From NCBI GenBank assembly GCA_001898625.1, contig MKUP01000008.1, positions 1 to 64,000 of the forward strand: a stretch of DNA of 64,000 nucleotides. Direction: 5' to 3'. Numbering within the stretch: position 1 is the stretch's first letter; the number at the start of each line of letters is the position of its first letter. Positions 55,098 to 64,000 of this stretch are shown here, piece by piece. The translations under genes were made by a program, and so were the position numbers. A model generated the notes under the pieces. It was not told the origin of the DNA, did no database searches, and saw only the letters and a program-made list of their open reading frames with translations. The DNA comes from Burkholderiales bacterium 67-32 (GTDB taxonomy: Bacteria; Pseudomonadota; Gammaproteobacteria; Burkholderiales; Burkholderiaceae_B).

Positions 55098-55948
55098 ACG
55101 CCATCGACGCGGCTATCGCCGGCGCGGTACTGGTCTGCGTGTCGCTGCTGGTGTGGATCGCCTGCGGGCTGGTGCGCGACAGCCTTGCCCGCTACCGGGC
55201 GGTGTTCACCGAGACGGCGCGCGTCCGCATGAGCGAGTTCTTTCTGTTCGTCGATGTGAACCAACTGTGGGTGGCCCACGTGGCGGTGATCGGCCTCCTG
55301 GCCGCCGCCTGTGGGTGGTTCGCGCAAAGCTGGGTCTTCGCCGCCGCCGGCGCGGCGGCGGGGGCGTGGCTGCCGCGCGTGGTCGCGCGCCATCTGCGCG
55401 CACGCCGCATGCGCAGGTTCGATGCGCAACTGCCCGATGCGCTGCTGGCCCTGGCCAGCGCCTTGCGGGCCGGCGCCAGCCTGCAGGCCGGCCTGCGCCA
55501 GATCGCGGTCGAGGGCGAGGCGCCGCTGGCCCAGGAGTTCACGCTGCTGATGCGCGAGCAGCGCTTCGGTGTTGGCATGGACCAGTCGCTCGCGAACCTG
55601 CATGCGCGCATACCCACCGAAGCGGCCAGCCTGGTCGCTTCGGCGCTGCGGATCGCCGCCGACACCGGTGGCAACCTGGCCGAGACGCTGGAGCGCATAG
55701 GCGCGACCGTGCGCGCGCGGTTGCACATGGAAGGGCGGGTCCGCGCACTGACGGCTCAGGGCCGGTTGCAGGCCTGGGTGGTGGGGGCGCTGCCCTGGCT
55801 GCTGCTGGCCGCGCTGCATCGCCTGGAGCCCGAGGCGATGCAGCGTCTGTGGACCACTCCCGAGGGATGGGCCGTGCTGGCCCTGGTCGCGGCGCTGGAC
55901 ATCCTCGGGTTGTGGATGATCGCCCGTATCGTCAGGATCGACATATGA
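55094..55948 (+). CDS. tadB: TadB inner-membrane platform protein (284 aa)
   Basis: T2SS-F domain: RRFDAQLPDALLALASALRAGASLQAGLRQIA…EGEAPLAQEF, then helices near the end. Overlaps tadA by ATGA. Works with TadC as base of the pilus machine. Confidence 0.9.
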   Translation: MNAIDAAIAGAVLVCVSLLVWIACGLVRDSLARYRAVFTETARVRMSEFFLFVDVNQLWVAHVAVIGLLAAACGWFAQSWVFAAAGAAAGAWLPRVVARHLRARRMRRFDAQLPDALLALASALRAGASLQAGLRQIAVEGEAPLAQEFTLLMREQRFGVGMDQSLANLHARIPTEAASLVASALRIAADTGGNLAETLERIGATVRARLHMEGRVRALTAQGRLQAWVVGALPWLLLAALHRLEPEAMQRLWTTPEGWAVLALVAALDILGLWMIARIVRIDI

Positions 55949-55997
55949 AGGGAGAGCGGAGGTTTCCCGAAAGGACCGGCGCCTCCACGAGGCCGGC

Positions 55998-56864
55998 ATG
56001 GGCATGACCGCGCTGCTGATCGGCGTGGCCGTGGCGGCGCTCGCGGCCCTGGCCTGCCTGCTGGTCATCGATCCGCCCGCCTTGCCGGACCGGACGGCCG
56101 AGGCGCCGCCGCGCGCGTTCCGGCTGGCCTGGCCCCTGGTCTCGGCGGCGGCCCACTATGGCCGGCCCTGGCTCTCATGGCAGCGGCGGCGCCGCATCGA
56201 GTCCCAACTGGTCCAGGCCGGATTGCGCCACGGCCTGGCGCCCATCCACATCATGGGGGTGCAGATGCTGTGCGCCGCCGGCGGGCTGGCCGCCGCGCTG
56301 CTGGCGGCGCCGTGGGGCGGCGTTGCCGGCCTGGCCGCATGGAGCGCGGCAGGCGTGGCGGCTGGCGGGGTCTATCCGCGCCTTTGGTTGCGCGACCGGG
56401 TGCGCCGCAGGCGGCGGGACATCCTGCGGGCGCTGCCGTTCGTGCTGGACATGACGACCCTGTGCGTCGAGGCCGGCCTGCACGTGGGCGCGGCCTTGCA
56501 GCAGGCGGTCCTGAAAGGGCCGCCCGGACCGTTGCGCGACGAACTGCGCCGCGTGCTGGGCGACGTGCGCACCGGCGTACCGCGCGCGCGTGCGCTCAAG
56601 GACATGGCCGATCGCCTGGAGATTCCCGAAATTCGCGCCTGGACCAGCACATTGGCCCAGGCCGACGCGCTGGGCATGAATCTCGCGCCCATCCTGCGCG
56701 CGCAGTCCGACCAGCGCCGTGCCGAACGTTTCCTGCGCGCCGAGCGCCTGGCGCTGGAGGCGCCGGTCAAGATGCTGCTGCCCCTGATCGCCTGTATCTT
56801 CCCGTGCTCCTTCGTCGTGATCGGCTTCCCGATCGCGGTCAAGCTCATGGACATGGGCTGGTAG
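55998..56864 (+). CDS. tadC: TadC inner-membrane platform protein (288 aa)
   Basis: T2SS-F domain: RDILRALPFVLDMTTLCVEAGLHVGAALQQAVLKGPPGPLRDELRRVLGDVRTG, ending in helices with VKMLLPLIACIFPCSFVVIGFPI. 49 bases after tadB. Confidence 0.9.
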   Translation: MGMTALLIGVAVAALAALACLLVIDPPALPDRTAEAPPRAFRLAWPLVSAAAHYGRPWLSWQRRRRIESQLVQAGLRHGLAPIHIMGVQMLCAAGGLAAALLAAPWGGVAGLAAWSAAGVAAGGVYPRLWLRDRVRRRRRDILRALPFVLDMTTLCVEAGLHVGAALQQAVLKGPPGPLRDELRRVLGDVRTGVPRARALKDMADRLEIPEIRAWTSTLAQADALGMNLAPILRAQSDQRRAERFLRAERLALEAPVKMLLPLIACIFPCSFVVIGFPIAVKLMDMGW

Positions 56865-56868
56865 CGGC

Positions 56869-57198
56869 ATGGGTTGGTGCCGCGCGACCACCTGCCTGGA
56901 CCGGCTGCGGGGATGGCTGGGGCGGGCCCCGCCGGGGCCGGGCGAGGGCCTGTGGATCGTCCCCTGCCGGGCCATACACACCATGGGCATGGCCTGGCCC
57001 ATCGACGTCGTTTTCGTGGACAAACGGGGCAGGGTGCTTCGCATCGTGCCGGCATTGCGCCCGGGGCGGGCGGCCTGCTGCTGGCGGGCGTGGGGCGTGC
57101 TGGAACTGGCGGCCGGGGAAACCGCGAGGCTGGGATGGAAGCAGGGGGGAAGAGTGAGCCGGAACCGCGTATCGACGCGCAAGCGGCTCGGCGCATGA
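56869..57198 (+). CDS. DUF192 family protein (109 aa)
   Basis: GLWIVPCRAIHTMGMAWPIDVVFVDKRGRVLRIVPALRPGR is the DUF192 core. Such small proteins are found alone or behind tad/T2SS genes; function unknown. Five bases after tadC, so part of that operon. Lacks the signal peptide of some members. Confidence 0.85.
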   Translation: MGWCRATTCLDRLRGWLGRAPPGPGEGLWIVPCRAIHTMGMAWPIDVVFVDKRGRVLRIVPALRPGRAACCWRAWGVLELAAGETARLGWKQGGRVSRNRVSTRKRLGA

Positions 57199-57201
57199 GG
57201 C

Positions 57202-57223
57202 GGGTGCGGCGAGTGCCGCACCC
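57202..57223. terminator. hairpin between convergent DUF192 and argH genes
   Basis: GGGTGCGGC and GCCGCACCC pair perfectly over the tetraloop GAGT. It sits between convergent genes but has no T-run, so bidirectional termination or mRNA end protection is inferred. Confidence 0.5.
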
Positions 57224-57230
57224 CAGGGCA

Positions 57231-58652
57231 TCAACCGCGCGTCTCGTCCAGCACGCGCTGCGCTTCCTCGCGCACGCGCACCGGGGCGGTGCCGCCGATG
57301 TGCGTGCGCGACGCCACGGAGCCTTCCAGCGTCAGCACCGCGTGGATGTCCTCGCCCACCAGCGGATGGAAGGCGCGCAGCTCGTCCACCGACAGGTCGG
57401 CCAGGTCGCAGCCGCGTTCCACGCAGGCACGCACGGCCAGCGCGACCGCCTCGTGCGCGTCGCGGAAGGGCACGCCCTTCTTGACCAGGTAGTCGGCCAG
57501 GTCGGTGGCGGTGGAGAAGCCTTGCAGCGCGGCGGCGCGCATGGCCTCGGGCTTGACCTGGATGCCGCCGGCCATGTCGATGAAGATGCGCAGGGTGTCG
57601 CGCACGGTGTCGGCGGTGTCGAACAGGCCTTCCTTGTCTTCCTGGTTGTCCTTGTTGTAGGCCAGGGGCTGGCCCTTCATCAGGGTCAGCAGCGCCACCA
57701 GGTGGCCGTTCACGCGGCCGGTCTTGCCGCGCGCCAGTTCGGGCACGTCGGGGTTCTTCTTCTGCGGCATGATGGAGCTGCCGGTGCAGAAGCGGTCGGC
57801 CAGGTCGATGAAGCCCACGCGCGGGCTCATCCACAGCACCAGCTCTTCCGACAGGCGCGAGATGTGCGTCATGACCAGCGCGCCGGCGGCGCAGAATTCG
57901 ATCGCGAAGTCGCGGTCGGACACGGCGTCCAGCGAGTTGCGGCACACGCCGTCGAAGCCCAGCGTGCGGGCCACGCGTTCGCGGTCGATGGGGTAGGAGG
58001 TGCCGGCCAGCGCGGCGGCGCCCAGCGGCAGGCGGTTGACCCGCTTGCGGCAGTCGGCCAGACGCTCGGCGTCGCGGCCGAACATTTCGGCATAGGCCAG
58101 CAGGTGGTGGCCGAAGGTGACGGGCTGCGCGACCTGCAGGTGGGTAAAGCCGGGCAGGATGGTGTCGGTGTGCTGCAGCGCGAGCGTGGCCAGCGCGTGG
58201 CGCAACTGGCGCAGCAGGTCGGTCAGCGTGTCGATCTCGGCGCGCAGCCACAGCCGGATGTCGGTGGCGACCTGGTCGTTGCGCGAGCGGCCCGTGTGTA
58301 GGCGCTTGCCGGCGTCGCCCACCAGCTCGGTCAGCCGGCGTTCGATGTTCAGGTGCACGTCTTCCAGGTCGAGCAGCCATTCGAAGCGGCCGGCGTCGAT
58401 CTCGGTCTCGATGGCGGCCATGCCGCGGCGGATGTCGTCGAGGTCCTGCTGGGTCAGGATGCCGACGGCGTGCAGCATGTCGGCATGCGCCAGCGAGCCC
58501 TGGATGTCGAACTTGGCCAGGCGTTTGTCGAAGTCCACCGAAGCGGTGTACCGTTTGACGAGGTCGGACACCGGTTCGGAGAACCGGGCTGACCAGGCTT
58601 CGGCCTTCTTGGCGAACTGGTCTTGGGGGCGGGGGTCGGTCGATTTGGACAT
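57231..58652 (-). CDS. argH: argininosuccinate lyase (473 aa)
   Basis: Contains the fumarase/ASL signature [12 protein letters not shown] and [13 protein letters not shown]. Cleaves argininosuccinate to arginine and fumarate, the last step of arginine synthesis. Normal length. Its start codon nearly touches the divergent LytTR regulator. Confidence 0.96.
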   Translation of the reverse strand: MSKSTDPRPQDQFAKKAEAWSARFSEPVSDLVKRYTASVDFDKRLAKFDIQGSLAHADMLHAVGILTQQDLDDIRRGMAAIETEIDAGRFEWLLDLEDVHLNIERRLTELVGDAGKRLHTGRSRNDQVATDIRLWLRAEIDTLTDLLRQLRHALATLALQHTDTILPGFTHLQVAQPVTFGHHLLAYAEMFGRDAERLADCRKRVNRLPLGAAALAGTSYPIDRERVARTLGFDGVCRNSLDAVSDRDFAIEFCAAGALVMTHISRLSEELVLWMSPRVGFIDLADRFCTGSSIMPQKKNPDVPELARGKTGRVNGHLVALLTLMKGQPLAYNKDNQEDKEGLFDTADTVRDTLRIFIDMAGGIQVKPEAMRAAALQGFSTATDLADYLVKKGVPFRDAHEAVALAVRACVERGCDLADLSVDELRAFHPLVGEDIHAVLTLEGSVASRTHIGGTAPVRVREEAQRVLDETRG

Positions 58653-58674
58653 GGCGCGGATTATAAAGCGGGTT

Positions 58675-59451
58675 ATGGCGGTTACTGTATCGGGAACGGG
58701 CTCGCCCGGGGTGTTGGTGGTGGGGCGGGACGCGGCGTTCTGCCGCCGCCTGTCGGCGCAGCTCAGGACGCTGGCCAGGCGTTTGCCGCTGCATCTCCTG
58801 CCTCCTGCCGTGGGCGCCGACCCGGCGCGGCGGGCGGCTCCGGTTCCCGGCGTGGCGCTGCTCGACCTGGGGCTGCCCGACGCCCAGGGCTACGCGCTGG
58901 CCCGGGCCTGGGAACGGTCGGGCCCCCGGCTGGTGCTGCTCCTGCCTTCGCTCGACAGTCTTCCCCAGGCCAGGCAACTGCGCGCGGCCGACCTGCTGGT
59001 GCCACCCATACGCATCGACCGGCTGGAGCAGGCGCTGCGGCGCGCGCTGGGCACCGGGCCGTCGCCCGACGCCCTGATGGCCCAGGGGCGCGAGGGCACG
59101 GTGGCGGTGCCGGTGGACGAGGTGCTCTACCTGCGCGCCGACGGCAAGTACGTCAACCTGCGCACCCGCCAGGGCGAGTTCCTGACCGATCGCGCGTTGG
59201 CCGACCTGTCGCGCGCCTTCCCCGAACGCTTCGTCCAGGCCCATCGCAACGCGCTGGTGGCCCGCTCGGCCATCGCCGGCGCGCGCCTGGTCACCCCGGA
59301 ACTGACCGGGGGGGATGCCGATCCCTATTGGGAACTGCTGCTGCATGGCGTGCCCGACCGTATCGCGGTGGCGCGCCGGCGCTGGCCGCTGGTGCGGCGC
59401 TGCCTGCCGGAAGACCCGGCGGCCCAGTTTTTTTCCCCGGAGACGATTTGA
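58675..59451 (+). CDS. LytTR-family regulator with a degenerate receiver (258 aa)
   Basis: C-terminal LytTR DNA-binding domain ([49 protein letters not shown]) is intact. The N-terminal receiver keeps [10 protein letters not shown] but has GRD where the acidic pair should be and LLVPPI in place of the usual K-P. The place beside argH recalls the AlgR regulator; no algZ kinase is present. ATG 58,651 is also in frame. Overlaps the next gene. Confidence 0.8.
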   Translation: MAVTVSGTGSPGVLVVGRDAAFCRRLSAQLRTLARRLPLHLLPPAVGADPARRAAPVPGVALLDLGLPDAQGYALARAWERSGPRLVLLLPSLDSLPQARQLRAADLLVPPIRIDRLEQALRRALGTGPSPDALMAQGREGTVAVPVDEVLYLRADGKYVNLRTRQGEFLTDRALADLSRAFPERFVQAHRNALVARSAIAGARLVTPELTGGDADPYWELLLHGVPDRIAVARRRWPLVRRCLPEDPAAQFFSPETI

Positions 59452-60581
59452 CCGATACCGCCGTCGAACTGATCGACGACCTGGGCACTCTCGATCCGGC
59501 CGCCTGGGATGTCCTGGCCGCCGGCAACCCCTTCGTCGCCCATGCCTACCTGCACGGGCTGCAAGCCACGGGCTGCGCCGTCCGGCGCACGGGCTGGCAG
59601 CCAACCTGCCTGGTGCTGCGGCGGGCGGGCGAACTGGTGGGCGCCATGCCGCTGTACGTGAAGTCCCATTCCCGGGGCGAATACGTGTTCGACCAGGCCT
59701 GGGCGGAAGCCTTCGAGCGCCATGGCCTGCCGTACTACCCCAAGCTGCTGTGCGCCGTGCCGTTCACCCCCGTGGGCGGCCCGCGCCTGCTGGCGGCGGC
59801 CCACGAGGACCGGGTACTGCTGGCTCGTGCCGCGATCGAGGTCGCGCGGCAGTCTGGCGTTTCGTCGCTGCACGTGCTGTTTCCCCGCGACGAGGACCTG
59901 CGGGCGCTGCGCGAGGCGGGCTACATGCTGCGCGAAGGCGTCCAGTTCCATTGGCGCAACGAGGGCTATGCCAGCTTCGACGCCTTCCTGGGCGCCATGA
60001 ACCACGACAAGCGCAAGAAGATCCGCCAGGACCGCAAGAAGGTCGAACAGGCGGGCATACGCTTCCGGCACCTGCGTGGCGCGGACATTTCCGCCGACGA
60101 CCTGGCGTTCTTCTACCGCTGCTACGCCGCCACCTATGCCAACCATTGGTCTTCGCCCTATCTGAAGCCGGCCTTTTTCGAGGCGCTGCGCGCGGCCATG
60201 CCCGAGGCGCTGCTGCTGGTCATGGCCGAACGGCAGGGCGAGCCGGTCGCCTGCGCGCTGAACGTGGCCGCCGGCGACACCTTGTACGGCCGCTACTGGG
60301 GTTGCCTGGATTTCGTGTCGGGCCTGCACTTCGAGACCTGCTACCTGCAGGCCATCACCTATTGCATCGCCCACGGAATCACCCATTTCGAGGGGGGCGC
60401 CCAGGGCGTACACAAGATGTCGCGCGGCCTCCTGCCGGTGCCCACCTGGTCGGCACACTGGGTGGCCGACGAACGCTTCGCCGCCGCCATCGCCGATTTC
60501 CTGGATCGCGAGACCCTCGGCATGAACCGCTACCTGGACGAACTGGAGTCGCACACGCCCTTCAAGGCCCCGGCCGACTGA
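59448..60581 (+). CDS. FemAB/GNAT-like acyltransferase, DUF482 type (377 aa)
   Basis: TTG start overlapping the regulator stop (TTGA). [32 protein letters not shown] and [27 protein letters not shown] are typical of the ‘peptidogalycan biosynthesis/GNAT’ family. Substrate unknown. Translationally coupled to the LytTR gene. Confidence 0.85.
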   Translation: MTDTAVELIDDLGTLDPAAWDVLAAGNPFVAHAYLHGLQATGCAVRRTGWQPTCLVLRRAGELVGAMPLYVKSHSRGEYVFDQAWAEAFERHGLPYYPKLLCAVPFTPVGGPRLLAAAHEDRVLLARAAIEVARQSGVSSLHVLFPRDEDLRALREAGYMLREGVQFHWRNEGYASFDAFLGAMNHDKRKKIRQDRKKVEQAGIRFRHLRGADISADDLAFFYRCYAATYANHWSSPYLKPAFFEALRAAMPEALLLVMAERQGEPVACALNVAAGDTLYGRYWGCLDFVSGLHFETCYLQAITYCIAHGITHFEGGAQGVHKMSRGLLPVPTWSAHWVADERFAAAIADFLDRETLGMNRYLDELESHTPFKAPAD

Positions 60582-60655
60582 CCGGGGCGGTTGCCGGGAC
60601 GTCGGCGGGCCATCGGCCTTATGATGTGAGCTACTCCTTGGCACTGACTTACACG

Positions 60656-62716
60656 ATGAACGGCAATTTCTTCAACCTCTACGCGCACAAGTTGGCGCGG
60701 GTGGCCGTGGGCGTGCCCCGCTGCCGGGTGGCCGACCCCGCGTTCAACGCGGCGCAGACGCTGGACCTGGCGCGGCAGGCGGTCGAGCAGGGGGCGGCGC
60801 TGGTGGCGTTCCCCGAGCTGGGCATTTCCGCCTATACCTGCGACGACCTGTTCCACCAGGGGGCGCTGCTGGAGGCCTGCGAACGGGCGCTGGGCGACAT
60901 CGTGGCCGGGTCCGCCGGGCTGCCCGCCGCGCTGATCGTGGGGTTGCCGCTAAGGGTGAACCATTCCCTGTTCAATTGCGCTGTGGTGGTGGCGAAGGGA
61001 CGCATCCTGGGCGTCGTGCCCAAGACCTACCTGCCCAACTACGGCGAGTTCTACGAAGCGCGCCAGTTCACCTCCGGCGACTGCACGGTGGCCACCCAGG
61101 TCGAGCTGGCGGGCCAGCGGGCGCCCTTCGGGCCGGCCCAGCTGTTCGAGGTGGCCGACGTGCCGGGGTTGCGCTTCCACGTCGAGATCTGCGAGGACGT
61201 GTGGGTGCCGATCCCGCCGTCGTCCTTCGCGGCGCTGGCGGGGGCCAGCGTGCTGGTGAACCTGTCGGCGTCGAATATCGTGGTGGGCAAGTCGGGATAC
61301 CGCCACCAGTTGGTCAGCCAGCAGTCGGCGCGCTGCCTGGCGGCCTACCTGTACACCTCGGCCGGGCGGGGCGAGTCGTCCACCGACCTGGCCTGGGACG
61401 GCCAGTCCATCATCTATGAAAACGGCGAGCTGCTGGCCGAGTCCGGCCGTTTCCTGGACGACTCGCATCTGATCCTGGCCGACGTCGATCTCGAGCGCCT
61501 GTCGCACGAACGCATGCGGCAGACCACCTTCGGCCAGTCGGTATTGCGCCACAAGGCCGAGATCGAACGGTTCCAGACCGTTTCCTTCGAAATCGGCCTG
61601 GCCGTGGACCAGCCCCTGGCGTTGCGGCGCCGGGTCGAGCGCTTCCCCTACGTGCCGGCCGACCGCCGGCGCCGCGACGAACGCTGCGACGAGGTCTACA
61701 ACATCCAGGTCCAGGCGCTGGTGCAGCGGTTGTCGGCCATCGGCATGGACAAGGTGGTGATCGGCGTGTCCGGGGGGCTGGACTCGACCCATGCGCTGCT
61801 GGTCTGCGCCAAGGCCATGGACCGCCTGAACCTGCCGCGGGCGAACATCATCGGCGTGACCATGCCGGGCTTCGCCACCAGCGGGCGCACCTTGCAGCAG
61901 GCGCGCGCGCTGATGGGCGTGGTCGGCTGCACGGCCATGGAGATCGACATCCGGCCCAGCTGCGCGCAGATGCTCAAGGACATCGGGCATCCGTACGCCT
62001 CGGGCCAGGAGGTCTACGACATCACCTTCGAGAACGTGCAGGCCGGCGAGCGCACCAGCCACCTGTTCCGGCTGGCCAATTTCCACAACGCCATCGTGAT
62101 CGGCACCGGCGACCTGAGCGAACTGGCGCTGGGCTGGTGCACCTATGGCGTGGGCGACCACATGTCGCACTACAACGTCAACGCCAGCGTGCCCAAGACC
62201 CTGATCACCCACCTGGTGCGCTGGGTGGCCGAGACGGGTAAGGTGGGCGACGGCAGCCAGGTGCTGCTGGACATCCTGGGCACCGAGATCAGCCCCGAGC
62301 TGGTGCCGGGCAAGACCGACGGCGCGCCCGCGCAGCGGACCGAGCAGTTCATCGGCCCCTACGAGCTGCAGGACTTCAACCTGTACTACATCCTGCGCTA
62401 TGGCTTCGCGCCCTCGAAGGTCGCCTTCCTGGCGCTGGCCGCCTGGCACGACCGCGAGCGCGGCGACTGGCCCGAGGAGGCGCACGTGCCGCGCAACCAG
62501 TACGAGCTGGCCGCCATCAAGCGCAACCTGGGCATCTTCGTGCACCGGTTCTTCAAGACCAGCCAGTTCAAGCGTTCGTGCGTGCCCAACGCGCCCAAGG
62601 TCGGTTCGGGCGGCTCGCTGTCGCCGCGCGGCGACTGGCGGGCGCCCAGCGATTCCGAAGAGGTCGTCTGGAAGGCCGACCTCGCGAACATTCCCGACTC
62701 CGCGCCGGACGCCTGA
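60656..62716 (+). CDS. nadE: glutamine-dependent NAD+ synthase (686 aa)
   Basis: N-terminal nitrilase-type glutaminase: Glu54 in [15 protein letters not shown], Lys in [15 protein letters not shown] and Cys in [10 protein letters not shown]-terminal synthetase has the P-loop [13 protein letters not shown]. Converts deamido-NAD to NAD with glutamine as nitrogen donor. Next to glnB, a link between nitrogen status and NAD synthesis seen in other bacteria. Confidence 0.95.
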   Translation: MNGNFFNLYAHKLARVAVGVPRCRVADPAFNAAQTLDLARQAVEQGAALVAFPELGISAYTCDDLFHQGALLEACERALGDIVAGSAGLPAALIVGLPLRVNHSLFNCAVVVAKGRILGVVPKTYLPNYGEFYEARQFTSGDCTVATQVELAGQRAPFGPAQLFEVADVPGLRFHVEICEDVWVPIPPSSFAALAGASVLVNLSASNIVVGKSGYRHQLVSQQSARCLAAYLYTSAGRGESSTDLAWDGQSIIYENGELLAESGRFLDDSHLILADVDLERLSHERMRQTTFGQSVLRHKAEIERFQTVSFEIGLAVDQPLALRRRVERFPYVPADRRRRDERCDEVYNIQVQALVQRLSAIGMDKVVIGVSGGLDSTHALLVCAKAMDRLNLPRANIIGVTMPGFATSGRTLQQARALMGVVGCTAMEIDIRPSCAQMLKDIGHPYASGQEVYDITFENVQAGERTSHLFRLANFHNAIVIGTGDLSELALGWCTYGVGDHMSHYNVNASVPKTLITHLVRWVAETGKVGDGSQVLLDILGTEISPELVPGKTDGAPAQRTEQFIGPYELQDFNLYYILRYGFAPSKVAFLALAAWHDRERGDWPEEAHVPRNQYELAAIKRNLGIFVHRFFKTSQFKRSCVPNAPKVGSGGSLSPRGDWRAPSDSEEVVWKADLANIPDSAPDA

Positions 62717-63133
<417 letters not shown>

Positions 63134-63167
63134 CCGGCCGGGCGGCCGCCGCCGCCCGTTGCGTTCG

Positions 63168-63209
63168 CCATATATTTCTCACAAGAATAAAGAAATGATG
63201 AATATATGG
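63168..63209. promoter_or_regulatory. AT-rich leader of sbp with inverted CCATATAT repeats
   Basis: CCATATAT (63,168-63,175) and ATATATGG (63,202-63,209) are inverse copies in a strikingly AT-rich stretch. CysB sites ahead of sulfate uptake genes are AT-rich, so this may be the sbp control region (inference). Confidence 0.35.
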
Positions 63210-63281
63210 TTTGATGACATATGTGGATTTGTTACGTTTACGTCTCTCGCATCCACATAGTCAGAAGAAGGACGCCGTTTC

Positions 63282-64000
63282 ATGTTCAAGAAGATCATCG
63301 TGCTCGCGGCCACGTCGGCCGCGCTGCTCACGGCAGTGACGGGGACGGCGCAAGCCCAGGACAAGCCGCTGCTGAACGCCTCGTACGACGTTGCCCGCGA
63401 GGTGTTCGCCGCAGTCAATCCCAAGTTCCAGGCGTATTGGAAGGCCAAGAGCGGCCACGACGTCAAGATCGACCAGTCGTTCGCCGGCACCTCGCGCCAG
63501 GCGCAGGACATCATCCAGGGCAAGAAGGTCGACGTCGTGACCTTCAACCAGGTGCCCGACGTCGACATCCTGGCCCAGCGCGGATTGCTGCGCAAGGACT
63601 GGCAGAAGGCCTTCCCGAACAACAGCTCGCCGTACTACAGCACCATCGCCTTCCTGGTGCGCAAGGGCAATCCGAAGAACGTCAAGAATTGGGACGACCT
63701 GGCCCGCGACGACGTCAAGCTGGTGTTCCCCAACCCCAAGACCTCGGGCAATGCGCGCTACACCTACCTGGGCGCCTGGCTGTACGCCAACGAGAAGTTC
63801 GGCGGCGACCAAGAGAAGATCAAGCAGTTCGTCGGCAAGGTCCTGCACAACGTCGTGAACTTCCCCACCGGCGGGCGCGGCGCGACCGTGGCGTTCGCGC
63901 AGAACGGGCAGGGCGACGTGCTGCTGACCTTCGAGTCGGAAGTGATCAACATCGCCAAGGGCGAGGAATTCAAGGCGGGCGGCTATGAAGTCGTGGTGCC
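63282..64000 (+). CDS. sbp: sulfate ABC transporter substrate-binding protein, partial
   Basis: Starts [16 protein letters not shown] with a signal peptide cut after [52 protein letters not shown] and [17 protein letters not shown] are diagnostic for sulfate/thiosulfate-binding proteins. The frame is open to the end of the window, so the C-terminus is not seen. Delivers sulfate to the CysTWA permease. Confidence 0.94.
   Translation, partial: MFKKIIVLAATSAALLTAVTGTAQAQDKPLLNASYDVAREVFAAVNPKFQAYWKAKSGHDVKIDQSFAGTSRQAQDIIQGKKVDVVTFNQVPDVDILAQRGLLRKDWQKAFPNNSSPYYSTIAFLVRKGNPKNVKNWDDLARDDVKLVFPNPKTSGNARYTYLGAWLYANEKFGGDQEKIKQFVGKVLHNVVNFPTGGRGATVAFAQNGQGDVLLTFESEVINIAKGEEFKAGGYEVVV

Noticed and set aside
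58117-59451. 444-aa version of the LytTR regulator
   Set aside because: The N-terminal extension runs antisense through argH; the real start is at 58,675 or 58,651.
56845-59604. 919-aa open frame on the minus strand around argH
   Set aside because: It is out of frame with argH over its length and gives Arg/Pro-rich sequence; argH is read in another frame of the same strand.
60950-62545. 531-aa minus-strand open frame
   Set aside because: It is the reverse of nadE and shows no motifs.

Overview
The window reads as chromosomal DNA of a GC-rich betaproteobacterium of the Alcaligenaceae (Achromobacter/Bordetella type). It is split between an integrative and conjugative element (ICE, about 1-48,990) and host chromosome (about 48,990-64,000). 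The host assignment rests on the type of argH, nadE, glnB, sbp and Tad pilus genes and on the high third-position GC. It is an inference; no ribosomal RNA or other species marker is present.

ICE backbone. The gene set and order match the Tn4371-like group: a radC remnant, parB, DUF736, a replication/partition block (AlpA-like HTH, repA, an iteron origin, parA, RHH partner, DUF2840), traF, a MOBP-type relaxase with DUF3363, then after the cargo a LysR gene (traR), traG and an almost overlapping trbBCDEJKLFGI operon. A P4-type tyrosine integrase lies at the right end, transcribed leftwards. The left end is outside the window. Plasmid-like replication (DnaA boxes, three 23-bp-phased iterons, AT-rich stretch, RepA, ParA/ParB) sits beside the integration and conjugation genes, so the excised form is probably maintained for a time as a replicon.

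Cargo 1 (13.3-31.9 kb) is a cobalt-zinc-cadmium resistance island with lower GC: a CopK-like periplasmic protein, a P1B-4 type ATPase (CzcP-like), CzcR/CzcS, an MgtC-family protein, CzcD, three CzcI-like proteins, a CmoA-like methyltransferase overlapping a CzcN-like membrane methyltransferase, a zinc-ribbon protein, CzcCBA, and an EptA-type lipid A phosphoethanolamine transferase. Metal would be pumped from the cytoplasm by CzcP and CzcD and from the periplasm to the outside by CzcCBA, under CzcRS control. Cargo 2 (45.2-47.4 kb) lies between the trb operon and the integrase: a small gene behind a LexA-type box, a TIR-domain protein, and an unrecognised partner protein that together look like a candidate defence module.

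Host part. The ICE appears to have inserted into a Tad (Flp) pilus locus: the first host gene is the C-terminal part of a TadG-like protein, followed by TadE-like genes, CpaB/RcpC, RcpA, an FHA-TadA fusion, TadB and TadC. Then come a DUF192 protein, argH (opposite strand), a LytTR regulator, a FemAB/GNAT-like protein, nadE, glnB and the start of sbp, which runs off the window.

The most unusual signals are a degenerate tract with an 8-bp period near 4.34-4.52 kb, the iteron origin inside an ICE, the TIR two-gene module next to an SOS-type promoter, and an ACCCTATAG half-site shared by the XRE operator and the integrase promoter region.
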